Shown piece by piece: positions 17,691-25,306 of a stretch of DNA of 64,000 nucleotides. The number at the start of each line of letters is the position of its first letter. The stretch's first letter is position 1. This DNA is from Carboxylicivirga sediminis. Lineage in GTDB: Bacteria > Bacteroidota > Bacteroidia > Bacteroidales > Marinilabiliaceae. The translations under genes were made by a program, and so were the position numbers. The stretch is taken from assembly GCF_018156225.1 (NCBI RefSeq), contig NZ_JAGTAR010000009.1, positions 90,801 through 154,800 on the forward strand, in the 5' to 3' direction. The notes under the pieces were generated by a model that searched no databases, was not told the DNA's origin, and was given only the letters and a program-made list of their open reading frames with translations.

Positions 17691-17716
17691 TGGCCGGTTT
17701 ATCCGGCCATTTTTAT
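17691..17716 (+). terminator. terminator of the btuB-btuG operon
   Basis: ATGGCCGG (17691-17698) pairs with CCGGCCAT (17704-17711), loop TTTAT, followed by a T-run. A weaker 9-bp stem (AACTCCAAC/GTTGAAGTT) lies just before it. Confidence 0.85.
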
Positions 17717-17808
17717 TTCAAATGGTTGTTTAGGAGCGCTGGCTAGCGGTTTTAGGCCTCTGTAATAAAAACAAAGAAGAGACTTATCAATATTTAAAAA
17801 AGGAATAA

Positions 17809-17816
17809 TATCTTTG
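17809..17816 (+). promoter_or_regulatory. -7 element before the second BtuG-like gene
   Basis: Perfect TATCTTTG 57 nt before the chosen start codon; no TTG at the usual distance. It lies after the terminator, so the gene has its own promoter and no riboswitch in its leader. Confidence 0.5.
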
Positions 17817-17872
17817 GTAGCTTAAATAAGGCAAGCGCCTAATTAATAAAGAAACATAGAGTGAATAGACAT

Positions 17873-18952
17873 ATGAAGAAATTATTTATTGCCCTTGGCT
17901 TTGCTTCTACCATTGGTTTTACCGCCTGTAACGATGTAAGTATCTATAATCTGGAAGAGCATCAGGGAGCGTTTATATTAAATCAGGGAACCAGCAACGG
18001 CAGTATCAGCTATTATAACTACGAGCGCGAAGAGTGTAAGAATGATATTTATAATGCCATTGGTGCAGGTGCTACGGCCATGGCGATTAATAAGACCTCT
18101 GATTTTACAAAAGGGATTGCATATGTAGCGGTTCCTTCTGAAAATAGTATTGAGATGATTAACCTGGAGGGTTTTATAGGAGCTGGCAGTATAGAAGATT
18201 TTACTTCTCCTGTTGATGTAATGACCACCGGGGGCTCAACTATTTATGTCGCTCATGGCGAATCAAGTGTTTCAGCCTACGACCTAGAAAGTAATACGAT
18301 TGTTAAAACTTATGAAGTAGCGCAAGGTCCGCAAAAACTTATAAGTTCAGGAAAATACCTGTATGCAGCATGTAAAGGCAGTGGCGATGGCGCCAAGGTG
18401 CACGTAATTGACATGAGTAACCAGACTAAAGTTGATACGGTTGATTTAGTATTTAATAATCCCATTGACATGGTCGTAGATATCGATCGTAAAGTATGGG
18501 TGTATTGCAATGGTGATACGCAAGGTTTGATTAAACTAGACCGTCAATTTGTAACAGAAGAAATCGGAGAAGAAGATGATAAACGTGATACTACTTACCT
18601 GACCAATGAACCAATTGATTTTGAGTTAGGTCCTAAGTTGGCCGATTCGCCTCATCCCTTAACAATTTCAAACGATGGACGCACCCTGTATTACGTTTAT
18701 GGTAAGCTTTGTGAGAATTCAGTTTATATTGATAAGGACGAAGAAGAGGAGCTCTCTACTGCTGCAATTGTGACAGGTGATTATGCCAATGAGCCATTTA
18801 GAGGAATTGATTACGATTCTCGCAGGCGTCGCCTGATGGCTTTAACAACTAACGGAGAGTTGGTAGTGCATGGAAAATCAGAAGATATGTGGAGCGCTAA
18901 GGAAGTTTATAAGGTTGGTGCCAAACCAATAATGACCAGGTTTAACTTTTAA
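17873..18952 (+). CDS. second BtuG-like propeller lipoprotein (DUF5074-type)
   Basis: 359 residues from the ATG at 17873 (MKKLFIALGFASTIGFTACNDVS); a GTG at 17861 would only add MNRH. Lipobox FTAC, then YNLEEHQGAFILNQGTSNGSISYY, parallel to the opening of the preceding lipoprotein (GDFVVCEGGFNKNNGAISFY). Propeller blades follow (TIYVAHGESSVSAYDLES, YLYAACKGSGDGAKVHVID, VWVYCNGDTQGLIKLD). Clearly related to the BtuG-like neighbour and probably a duplicate, but it is transcribed separately from a promoter without riboswitch. It may bind another corrinoid or a different ligand; unproven. Confidence 0.75.
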   Translation: MKKLFIALGFASTIGFTACNDVSIYNLEEHQGAFILNQGTSNGSISYYNYEREECKNDIYNAIGAGATAMAINKTSDFTKGIAYVAVPSENSIEMINLEGFIGAGSIEDFTSPVDVMTTGGSTIYVAHGESSVSAYDLESNTIVKTYEVAQGPQKLISSGKYLYAACKGSGDGAKVHVIDMSNQTKVDTVDLVFNNPIDMVVDIDRKVWVYCNGDTQGLIKLDRQFVTEEIGEEDDKRDTTYLTNEPIDFELGPKLADSPHPLTISNDGRTLYYVYGKLCENSVYIDKDEEEELSTAAIVTGDYANEPFRGIDYDSRRRRLMALTTNGELVVHGKSEDMWSAKEVYKVGAKPIMTRFNF

Positions 18953-18974
18953 AGATTGACAAACAATATTCAGT

Positions 18975-19006
18975 AAAGGCTAACCATCGCGTTAGCCTTT
19001 CTTTTT
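18975..19006 (+). terminator. terminator of the second BtuG-like gene
   Basis: AAAGGCTAAC (18975-18984) pairs with GTTAGCCTTT (18991-19000), loop CATCGC, then CTTTTT. The convergent thioesterase gene ends at 19005, so the same hairpin follows its stop codon on the minus strand. Confidence 0.85.
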
Positions 19007-19436
19007 ATCCACCATGTTCATCTACAAATGTTTTATGGCAAACAATGTAGCGCTCATGAGCACCTATACCAATAGAATCACCTTTTTTATTGACCATGGC
19101 TACATCAAAAAACAGTTTTTTTCCTTCCATAAACTTAAGATGTGCCCGGCAAATCACCTCTTCGCCTAATTTGGCGGTATGGAGATGGCGAACATTCATT
19201 TCCGTACTAACTGTATCGTAGCCAACCGGCAGGTTAGGATCAATCAGCGCCACGCAGCATTGTTCCATATACACAATCATGGCGGCGGTTGATATAAATG
19301 GCACCTTACCGGTTCTTAATGAGGTTGCCAAATCGTCCTTGTGCACAACAATGTTTCGCTCTGTTTGGCTGCCAACCGAAAGGTGATAGTTACTCGGTGG
19401 GGCACCTTTATGTTTTTTATCGCAATCTGTGGTCAT
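19005..19436 (-). CDS. hotdog-fold acyl-CoA thioesterase family protein
   Basis: 143 residues. Resembles the FlK-like (fluoroacetyl-CoA thioesterase) branch of the hotdog superfamily: VPFISTAAMIVYMEQCCVALIDPNLPVGYDTVSTEMNVRHLHTAKLGEEV carries the central helix and the G-x-x-x-V-x-x-x-M-N-x-x-H-L strand, and EGKKLFFDVAMVNKKGDSIGIGAHER the following strands. Probably hydrolyses a short acyl-CoA; substrate unknown. It lies 122 nt downstream of prfC on the same strand, behind the prfC terminator. Confidence 0.8.
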   Translation of the reverse strand: MTTDCDKKHKGAPPSNYHLSVGSQTERNIVVHKDDLATSLRTGKVPFISTAAMIVYMEQCCVALIDPNLPVGYDTVSTEMNVRHLHTAKLGEEVICRAHLKFMEGKKLFFDVAMVNKKGDSIGIGAHERYIVCHKTFVDEHGG

Positions 19437-19510
19437 AATAGTAGGGCTTAATCCTATAAATTTACTCTATTTTTTACAGGAAATAAACCCCTTCAGGACA
19501 TAAACCCAAC

Positions 19511-19538
19511 AAAAAAGGTGAGCTTTTAAACTCACCTT
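19511..19538 (-). terminator. terminator of prfC
   Basis: On the minus strand AAGGTGAG pairs with CTCACCTT (plus-strand 19531-19538 with 19515-19522), loop of 8, followed by a T-run (A-run at 19511-19516 on the plus strand). Confidence 0.85.
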
Positions 19539-19558
19539 CTTTGTATGATTTGTAGCAT

Positions 19559-21136
19559 TTAAAACTCCGAAGTGAAATGGAATTTAATATTTTTGAAATT
19601 ACTCTCAGCCATTTGAAGCATGTAGGCTGAGTCGGCCATAAACACATCACGTCCAAACTTATCTTTAGCCATGTATTGTAATTTACGTTTCTTAAAGTCT
19701 TCCAATTGTTCCTTGTCATTGCTTTCCAACCAACAGGCTTTGTACAAGTTGATTGGTTCGTAACGACACTTGGCTCCGTATTCGTGTAGTAAACGGTATT
19801 CAATTACTTCGAACTGAAGAGCACCAACAGTACCAATCACTTTACGCCCGTTAAACTGACTGGTAAAAAGCTGCGCAACACCTTCATCCATAAGCTGGTC
19901 AATACCTTTAGCCAATTGCTTCGATTTCATTGGGTCGGCATTTTCAATATAGCGGAACAGCTCAGGCGAGAAACTAGGTAAACCTTTATAGTTGAGCTTT
20001 TCACCCGATGTTAATGTGTCACCAATTTTAAAGTTACCAGTATCAGGTATACCCACAATATCGCCTGGATAGGCCTCATCGATAATTGACTTCTTTTCGG
20101 CCATAAAAGCAGTAGGGCTTGAGAACTTCATGTTCTTACCATGGCGTACGTGGAGGTAGTTTGTATTTCTTTGGAATTTACCCGAACAAATTTTTAGGAA
20201 TGCCAGACGGTTACGGTGGTTAGGATCCATATTAGCATGGATCTTAAATACAAAACCCGTCATTTTTTCCTCCTTGGCATCTACTACACGCTCTTCAGCT
20301 TGAGAAGGTTGTGGCGATGGAGCAATCTTTAAGAAACATTCCAGCAGCTCCTTCACGCCAAAGTTGTTTAAAGCACTACCAAAAAAGACAGGAGCTACCT
20401 GGGCATCCATATAGGTTTGTGATTCAAACTCAGGGTAAACACCGTTCACCAGTTCCAGTTCTTCACGAATCATATCGGCTGATTCGTCGCCAATCTGTTC
20501 GGCCAGTGCCGGATCATTTAAATCTTTTATCGAGATGCCGTCTTCAAGCACTTGTTTGCTTGGCTCAAACAGGTAAAGACTTTCGTCAAACAGGTTGTAT
20601 ACACCTTTAAACTGTGGGCCATTACCAATTGGCCAGCTCAATGGGCGTACCTTAATTTTCAGTTCTTCTTCAACTTCATCCAGCAGATCAAAAGGATCTT
20701 TACTCGGGCGGTCAAGTTTATTAATGAAAACAATTACAGGGGTATTGCGCATACGGCATACTTCCATCAGTTTACGCGTTTGAGCCTCAACTCCCTTTGC
20801 AGAATCAACAACAATAATAACACTGTCAACAGCTGTTAGTGTGCGAAAAGTATCTTCGGCAAAGTCCTGGTGACCTGGTGTATCAAGGATATTTACTTTG
20901 TATCCATCGTATTCAAAACCCATCACCGAGGTGGCAACAGAAATACCTCTCTGCTTCTCAATCTCCATAAAGTCAGAGGTGGCTGTTTTCTTTATCTTAT
21001 TTGATTTAACAGCACCTGCCACGTGTATCGCACCACCAAATAAAAGTAATTTTTCTGTCAACGTTGTTTTACCGGCATCAGGGTGACTGATAATGGCAAA
21101 TGTACGTCTTCTGTTTATTTCATCAATAAAACCCAT
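19559..21136 (-). CDS. prfC: peptide chain release factor 3
   Basis: GTPase that removes RF1/RF2 from the ribosome after peptide release. 525 residues from the ATG at 21136 ([25 protein letters not shown], the normal family start). A TTG at 21160 would overlap a -7 element (21158-21165) and is rejected. G1 [14 protein letters not shown]2 region [22 protein letters not shown]3 DTPGHQDF, G4 NKLD, followed by EF-Tu-like domain II and the RF3 C-terminal domain ([11 protein letters not shown]). Single gene with its own terminator. Confidence 0.96.
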   Translation of the reverse strand: MGFIDEINRRRTFAIISHPDAGKTTLTEKLLLFGGAIHVAGAVKSNKIKKTATSDFMEIEKQRGISVATSVMGFEYDGYKVNILDTPGHQDFAEDTFRTLTAVDSVIIVVDSAKGVEAQTRKLMEVCRMRNTPVIVFINKLDRPSKDPFDLLDEVEEELKIKVRPLSWPIGNGPQFKGVYNLFDESLYLFEPSKQVLEDGISIKDLNDPALAEQIGDESADMIREELELVNGVYPEFESQTYMDAQVAPVFFGSALNNFGVKELLECFLKIAPSPQPSQAEERVVDAKEEKMTGFVFKIHANMDPNHRNRLAFLKICSGKFQRNTNYLHVRHGKNMKFSSPTAFMAEKKSIIDEAYPGDIVGIPDTGNFKIGDTLTSGEKLNYKGLPSFSPELFRYIENADPMKSKQLAKGIDQLMDEGVAQLFTSQFNGRKVIGTVGALQFEVIEYRLLHEYGAKCRYEPINLYKACWLESNDKEQLEDFKKRKLQYMAKDKFGRDVFMADSAYMLQMAESNFKNIKFHFTSEF

Positions 21137-21157
21137 GTCCTTCAATTTTGCAAGCTG

Positions 21158-21165
21158 CAAAGTTA
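21158..21165 (-). promoter_or_regulatory. -7 element of prfC
   Basis: TAACTTTG on the minus strand, giving a start near 21152 and a very short leader before the ATG at 21136. No -33 TTG at the usual spacing. Confidence 0.5.
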
Positions 21166-21320
21166 AACAATCAGGCCAATTTCATGTTTTTCATGAAGAG
21201 ATTTGTTTGATTAAAATTTAAGCCTGTTTTTGCATTAGTTTGAAGATATTTTATAATTTTTGCTTCTGAATTAAAAGTAAATGTAGGCAAGAGATTAAAC
21301 CTTTGATATTATTGTGAATT

Positions 21321-22181
21321 ATGGGATGGACAAACTACCACGGGCATTGTGATTATTGTGACGGTCAGGGCAAGATTGAGGATTATATTTTGAAAGCTAT
21401 TGAACTTAAGATGGATGCCATCGGTATTTCATCGCATGCGCCTGTGCCATTTTGGACGGATTGGAATATGCAGGCTGAAAACTTGCCTGCTTACCTTAGA
21501 GAGGTAGAAGAGTTGAAAGCAAAATATGAGGGGCGTATAGCTGTTTATAAATCGCTGGAAGTAGATTATATTCCGCAACTGATTTCGGCCAAGCATGATT
21601 TAATCAAAAATGCTGAGTTGGATTATGTCGTTGGTTCAGTGCATTTCATAGGGCAGATGAATGATGGTACCCACTGGGCAGCAGATGCCCCCTTAGACGA
21701 ATTTAAACAAGGCTTGCAAGAGAGTTTTGATGGAGATATTAAGCAGGCTGCCATTCGTTATTATGAATTGCAGCGTGAGATGCTTGAGTGTGCAACACCC
21801 GATATCATTGGGCATATGGATAAGATAAAGATGCACAATGTTCGTTTAAATTTGTTTGATGAAAATGCACAGTGGTATATTGACGAAGTGCATAGAACAC
21901 TGGAACTGATTAAAGAGAAGGGTGTTATTGTGGAAATCAATACCAAGGCTTATTTCCGTGACGGGCATTTGTTTCCGGGGCCTGAACACTTTGCAAAAAT
22001 TAAAGAACTGAATATTCCGATTACTATTAACAGTGATGCACATCATCCTGATAAACTGCTAAATGGTTTTGATGAGGTGGCACAGTTGCTTTTGGAAGCA
22101 GGTTTTACGCATACCACCGAGTTGATTGATGGAGAGTGGAAAGCGATAGAGCTATGTCGTGAGGGGATCAATGTTAGTTAA
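21321..22181 (+). CDS. hisK: histidinol-phosphatase, PHP family
   Basis: 286 residues. PHP-fold metal-dependent phosphatase that converts histidinol phosphate to histidinol. Metal ligands appear in order: NYHGHCDYCDG near the start (HxH), SSHAPVPF, LEVDYIP, VVGSVHFIG, IIGHMDKIK and NSDAHHPD near residue 240. This pattern is that of the HisK/HisJ type and not the HAD type. No other his genes are near; a monocistronic gene. Histidinol phosphate is the likely but not the only possible substrate. Confidence 0.85.
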   Translation: MGWTNYHGHCDYCDGQGKIEDYILKAIELKMDAIGISSHAPVPFWTDWNMQAENLPAYLREVEELKAKYEGRIAVYKSLEVDYIPQLISAKHDLIKNAELDYVVGSVHFIGQMNDGTHWAADAPLDEFKQGLQESFDGDIKQAAIRYYELQREMLECATPDIIGHMDKIKMHNVRLNLFDENAQWYIDEVHRTLELIKEKGVIVEINTKAYFRDGHLFPGPEHFAKIKELNIPITINSDAHHPDKLLNGFDEVAQLLLEAGFTHTTELIDGEWKAIELCREGINVS

Positions 22182-22227
22182 AACAAGTTATGCAGGTATG
22201 CGCATAAAAACCACCATTGATTGGTAT

Positions 22228-22257
22228 TTGATAAGATGATGAAAGCCATTAGTTTTG
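22228..22257 (+). promoter_or_regulatory. promoter of the metal-export operon
   Basis: TTG (22228-22230), 19-nt spacer and perfect TAGTTTTG (22250-22257), 20 nt before the CDF start codon. Among the best consensus promoters in the window. Confidence 0.75.
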
Positions 22258-22277
22258 TAGATTAAACCTAAGGTTCT

Positions 22278-22925
22278 ATGGAAAAACATCATCATGAAAA
22301 GAAAACGCTTTGGGTGGTTTTATTAACCGCTGTTACCATGGTAGTTGAGATAATTTATGGTATCATCACCAATTCAATGGCTTTACTGGCAGACGGCATT
22401 CATATGGGATCACATGTGCTGGCCATAGGTTTAAGCTGGCTGGCCTATGTTTTGGTAAGGCGTTTGTCAGCTTCCGGAACATTCAAAGGAGAATCAAAAA
22501 AAATTCTTTCTCTTTCGGGTTATAGCAGCGGATTAATGTTGCTGATTTTTGCTTTAGTCATAATGGTTGAAGCCATTGAGCGTATCTTTCATCCGACCGA
22601 TATCGTTTACAAAGAAGCTATACTGGTAGCCATCATAGGGTTGTTCGTTAATATTGCCAGTGCTTTTTTATTGCACCATGATCATGAGCATTCGGACCAT
22701 AACATAAGGGCAGCCTATTTACATGTAATAGCCGATGCCCTAACCAGTTTAACGGCTATTATTGGCCTGACGGCCGCCATGAAGTGGGATATCCCTTTTA
22801 TTGATACTGTAGCTGCCATTATCAGTTCATTGGTAATTATCAAGTGGTCGGTTGGTTTATTAAAAGATTCAGGTGCAGCTTTACTGGATCTTCCAGGTTC
22901 ACATGAGCATCACCATCATCATTAA
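22278..22925 (+). CDS. cation diffusion facilitator (DmeF/CzcD-like) metal exporter
   Basis: 215 residues, six helices. The two metal sites of CDF exporters are seen: LLADGIHMGSH in helix II and YLHVIADALTSL in helix V (HxxxD), and a His-rich cytosolic loop LLHHDHEHSDHN between helices IV and V. Both termini are His-rich (MEKHHHEKK; GSHEHHHHH). It stops soon after helix VI and lacks the usual cytosolic C-terminal domain of ~300-residue CDFs. Exports divalent metal (Zn, Co, Ni or Cd) in exchange for protons; which metal is unknown. The AraC-type regulator starts 7 nt downstream. Confidence 0.88.
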   Translation: MEKHHHEKKTLWVVLLTAVTMVVEIIYGIITNSMALLADGIHMGSHVLAIGLSWLAYVLVRRLSASGTFKGESKKILSLSGYSSGLMLLIFALVIMVEAIERIFHPTDIVYKEAILVAIIGLFVNIASAFLLHHDHEHSDHNIRAAYLHVIADALTSLTAIIGLTAAMKWDIPFIDTVAAIISSLVIIKWSVGLLKDSGAALLDLPGSHEHHHHH

Positions 22926-22932
22926 CAGCTGT

Positions 22933-23505
22933 ATGAGTAAGACCATTCTGCATATTAAAAATATGGTTTGTAATCGCTGCATAAAAGTAGTGAAAGAGGA
23001 GTTTGATATATTAAAGCTGCCTGTGACGTCGATTGAGTTAGGTATTGTTGAGTTGGATAAAGAGCTGTCGTCAGTCGACATAAATAAGGTGAAAGCTGTG
23101 CTTTCTGACAACGGCTTTGAGCTGATTGATGATAAAAAAGGACAACTGGTGGATAGTATAAAAACACTGATCATTGAAAAAATACATCATTCTGATGTGG
23201 AAGGAGAAACTGTTAACAGTTCCGATTATCTTTCGAATGCCTTGGGCTATGATTACTCATACCTGAGCAAGTTGTTCTCATCCGTAGAAGGATTAACCAT
23301 TGAAAAATACATCATTCTTCAAAAGATTGAAAAGGCCAAAGAGTTGTTGGTTTACAATGAGTTGTCGTTAAAAGAGATTGCCTGGAAATTAGGTTACAGT
23401 AGTGTACAGCATTTATCCAGCCAGTTTAAAAAGATTACCGGGCTTACACCATCACATTTCAAGCAACTAAAGGATTACAAGCGTAAACCATTGGATAGAG
23501 TATAA
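22933..23505 (+). CDS. AraC-family regulator with N-terminal heavy-metal-binding (HMA-like) domain
   Basis: 190 residues from the ATG at 22933 (MSKTILHIKNMVCNRCIKVV). Residues 1-70 form a ferredoxin-like HMA-type domain with the metal motif MVCNRC (Cys13, Cys16); residues about 85-185 are an AraC double helix-turn-helix (SDYLSNALGYDYSYLSKLFSS ... SLKEIAWKLGYSSVQHLSSQFKKITGLTPSHFK). It should bind a thiophilic or transition metal directly and control the exporters on either side; this is inferred from the fusion and the position, 7 nt after the CDF gene and 119 nt before the permease. Confidence 0.88.
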   Translation: MSKTILHIKNMVCNRCIKVVKEEFDILKLPVTSIELGIVELDKELSSVDINKVKAVLSDNGFELIDDKKGQLVDSIKTLIIEKIHHSDVEGETVNSSDYLSNALGYDYSYLSKLFSSVEGLTIEKYIILQKIEKAKELLVYNELSLKEIAWKLGYSSVQHLSSQFKKITGLTPSHFKQLKDYKRKPLDRV

Positions 23506-23624
23506 ACCAAAATGATGTAACTCTTATCCATAAAACTGTAAGCATTCTGAACCGGATTAGCACTTACTTTGTATTGTTAGTAACAGCGCATCTGGTTAGG
23601 CCAGTTGTATAACTTAAACGGATT

Positions 23625-24914
23625 ATGAAAATCACAGAATTCATACTTTCATTTTTAGGAGATTTTTTCGCCATTCTAAGTGAGATGTCTCCCTATCTAC
23701 TTTTAGGTTTTTTATTTGCAGGTTTATTATATGCTTTTATCCCCAAGCAGCGGATTGAGAAGTACTTTAACGGACACCCCTTTAAATCGTCAGTATTGGC
23801 CTCACTGTTTGGTATTCCATTGCCGTTATGCTCTTGCGGTGTTATTCCTACCGGTGCCGCTTTTTATAAGAATGGGGCATCAAAAGGTGGTACTGTTTCG
23901 TTTCTTATTTCTACTCCGCAGACAGGTGTAGATTCTATATTGGCTACCTTTTCACTGATGGGCTTACCTTTTGCTATTATCAGGCCGATGGCAGCCCTGG
24001 TTACCGGCATATCAGGAGGTTTAATCACCAGTGTTATCACCGCTAATGAGCCCAACAGTCAAACATTTCATCAATCAACAACCAAGCATAAAACCATTTC
24101 GCAAAAATTCAAAGCCGTATTCCAATATGGTTTCGTGGAGTTCATTCAGGATATATCCAAATGGTTGATAATTGGTTTGGTGCTGGCAGCTATTATCTCT
24201 GCATTAATACCTAACAACTTTTTTGAGTTGTTGAATATGCCACCAGTTCTGCAGATGCTGATGATTTTACTGGTATCGGTACCTTTGTATATCTGTGCGA
24301 CTGGTTCAATTCCTTTAGCGGCTATTTTAATACTCAAAGGCATCAGTCCCGGAGCTGCTTTTGTATTGCTGATGGCTGGTCCGGCCACCAATGCAGCCAC
24401 CATTACTATGATTGGGAAAGTAATGGGAAAGCGTAGTTTATTAGCATATTTAGGTACAATCATCTTTGGTGCACTGGCCTTTGGTATGCTGATTGATTAT
24501 GTATTACCACTAGAGTGGTTTACGCAGATAGCTAATCAGCATCTGGGGCATCAGCATGGCGAAGGCTTAAGCTGGTGGCAGATAGCATCGGGCATTGTTC
24601 TGTTATTGCTCATCATCAATGGATACTATCAGAAATACAAGTCATCAAAACCGGCAGAAACAGTTACGCCGGTCATTAATCAGCAGACAGCCACACAGTT
24701 TACGTTTGCACCTGTTACAGCCAAAGTTATTCAGGTAGATGGGATGACTTGTAATCATTGTAAAGCCAATGTTGAAAGTAACCTGGAAAAGCTTGACTTT
24801 ATTGATAGTGCAAAGGTGAATCTGGCTAATAAAACAGTAACACTTGAAGGTGGAAAGATTGAGCTGGATGTGGTGAAAGAACTTATCAACTCCTTAGGCT
24901 ATACCTGTAAATAG
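23625..24914 (+). CDS. SO_0444-type Cu/Zn efflux permease with C-terminal HMA domain
   Basis: 429 residues. Membrane permease of the DUF318 type: SPYLLLGFLFAGLLYAFIP, then the metal-binding PLCSCGVIPTG motif (Cys69, Cys71), STPQTGVDSI, and a second half-repeat with PLYICATGSIPLAA and GPATNAATITM. A linker at about 310-365 leads to a full HMA domain (VIQVDGMTCNHCKANVE, Cys376 and Cys379). The family is linked with copper/zinc export in Shewanella and many Bacteroidota. Directly downstream of the HMA-AraC regulator; the next small gene starts 7 nt after it. Confidence 0.88.
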   Translation: MKITEFILSFLGDFFAILSEMSPYLLLGFLFAGLLYAFIPKQRIEKYFNGHPFKSSVLASLFGIPLPLCSCGVIPTGAAFYKNGASKGGTVSFLISTPQTGVDSILATFSLMGLPFAIIRPMAALVTGISGGLITSVITANEPNSQTFHQSTTKHKTISQKFKAVFQYGFVEFIQDISKWLIIGLVLAAIISALIPNNFFELLNMPPVLQMLMILLVSVPLYICATGSIPLAAILILKGISPGAAFVLLMAGPATNAATITMIGKVMGKRSLLAYLGTIIFGALAFGMLIDYVLPLEWFTQIANQHLGHQHGEGLSWWQIASGIVLLLLIINGYYQKYKSSKPAETVTPVINQQTATQFTFAPVTAKVIQVDGMTCNHCKANVESNLEKLDFIDSAKVNLANKTVTLEGGKIELDVVKELINSLGYTCK

Positions 24915-24921
24915 AAACAGC

Positions 24922-25179
24922 ATGGAACCATTTAAATTTAAAAAGCTTGAAATAGAGCAGGAGGGGAGCTGGCTGAAGCGTTTGCTTAAGTCACCGCATT
25001 TTAAGAAAACCATTGTATACGCCGCGATAGGAGCTTCAATCGGTTATGTTTTGTTTATTATTGAGCAGGATGCTGCGAAATTAATCCTCTGGAGCGATAC
25101 GGCCATGCAGAATGTATTAATGGGTATGGCTTTCGGTGTTTTTATTACCAATAGTCCCTGTGCAAGAGGAAAATGCTAA
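24922..25179 (+). CDS. small membrane protein of the metal-export locus (DUF6132-like)
   Basis: 85 residues. Cytoplasmic basic start, helix at about 30-48 (IVYAAIGASIGYVLFII), second hydrophobic stretch at 65-78 with GMAFGVFITNSPCARGKC at the end. The Cys-rich tail (CARGKC) could bind metal. The layout resembles small DUF6132-type proteins; I am not certain of the family. It is 7 nt after the permease, so it belongs to the same operon. Confidence 0.7.
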   Translation: MEPFKFKKLEIEQEGSWLKRLLKSPHFKKTIVYAAIGASIGYVLFIIEQDAAKLILWSDTAMQNVLMGMAFGVFITNSPCARGKC

Positions 25180-25306
25180 TGGTTTGCTGGCCTCATGAAT
25201 TTTAACTTAAAGAATGTCATGAACCAGCAGAACAGTTTCACCTCTGCCGACTGACTTTTTTAATTCGAACGATTAAAGTAAATTTAGGCATATTCTTCAT
25301 TCAGTT

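Noticed and set aside
19474..19803. 109-codon minus-strand open frame at the 3' end of prfC.
   Set aside because: Out of frame within prfC and reads through its terminator.
22873..22932. Upstream extension of the AraC regulator starting inside the CDF gene.
   Set aside because: The ATG at 22933 gives the proper HMA-domain start and a normal 7-nt gap; the extension translates the His-codon region of the CDF gene in another frame.
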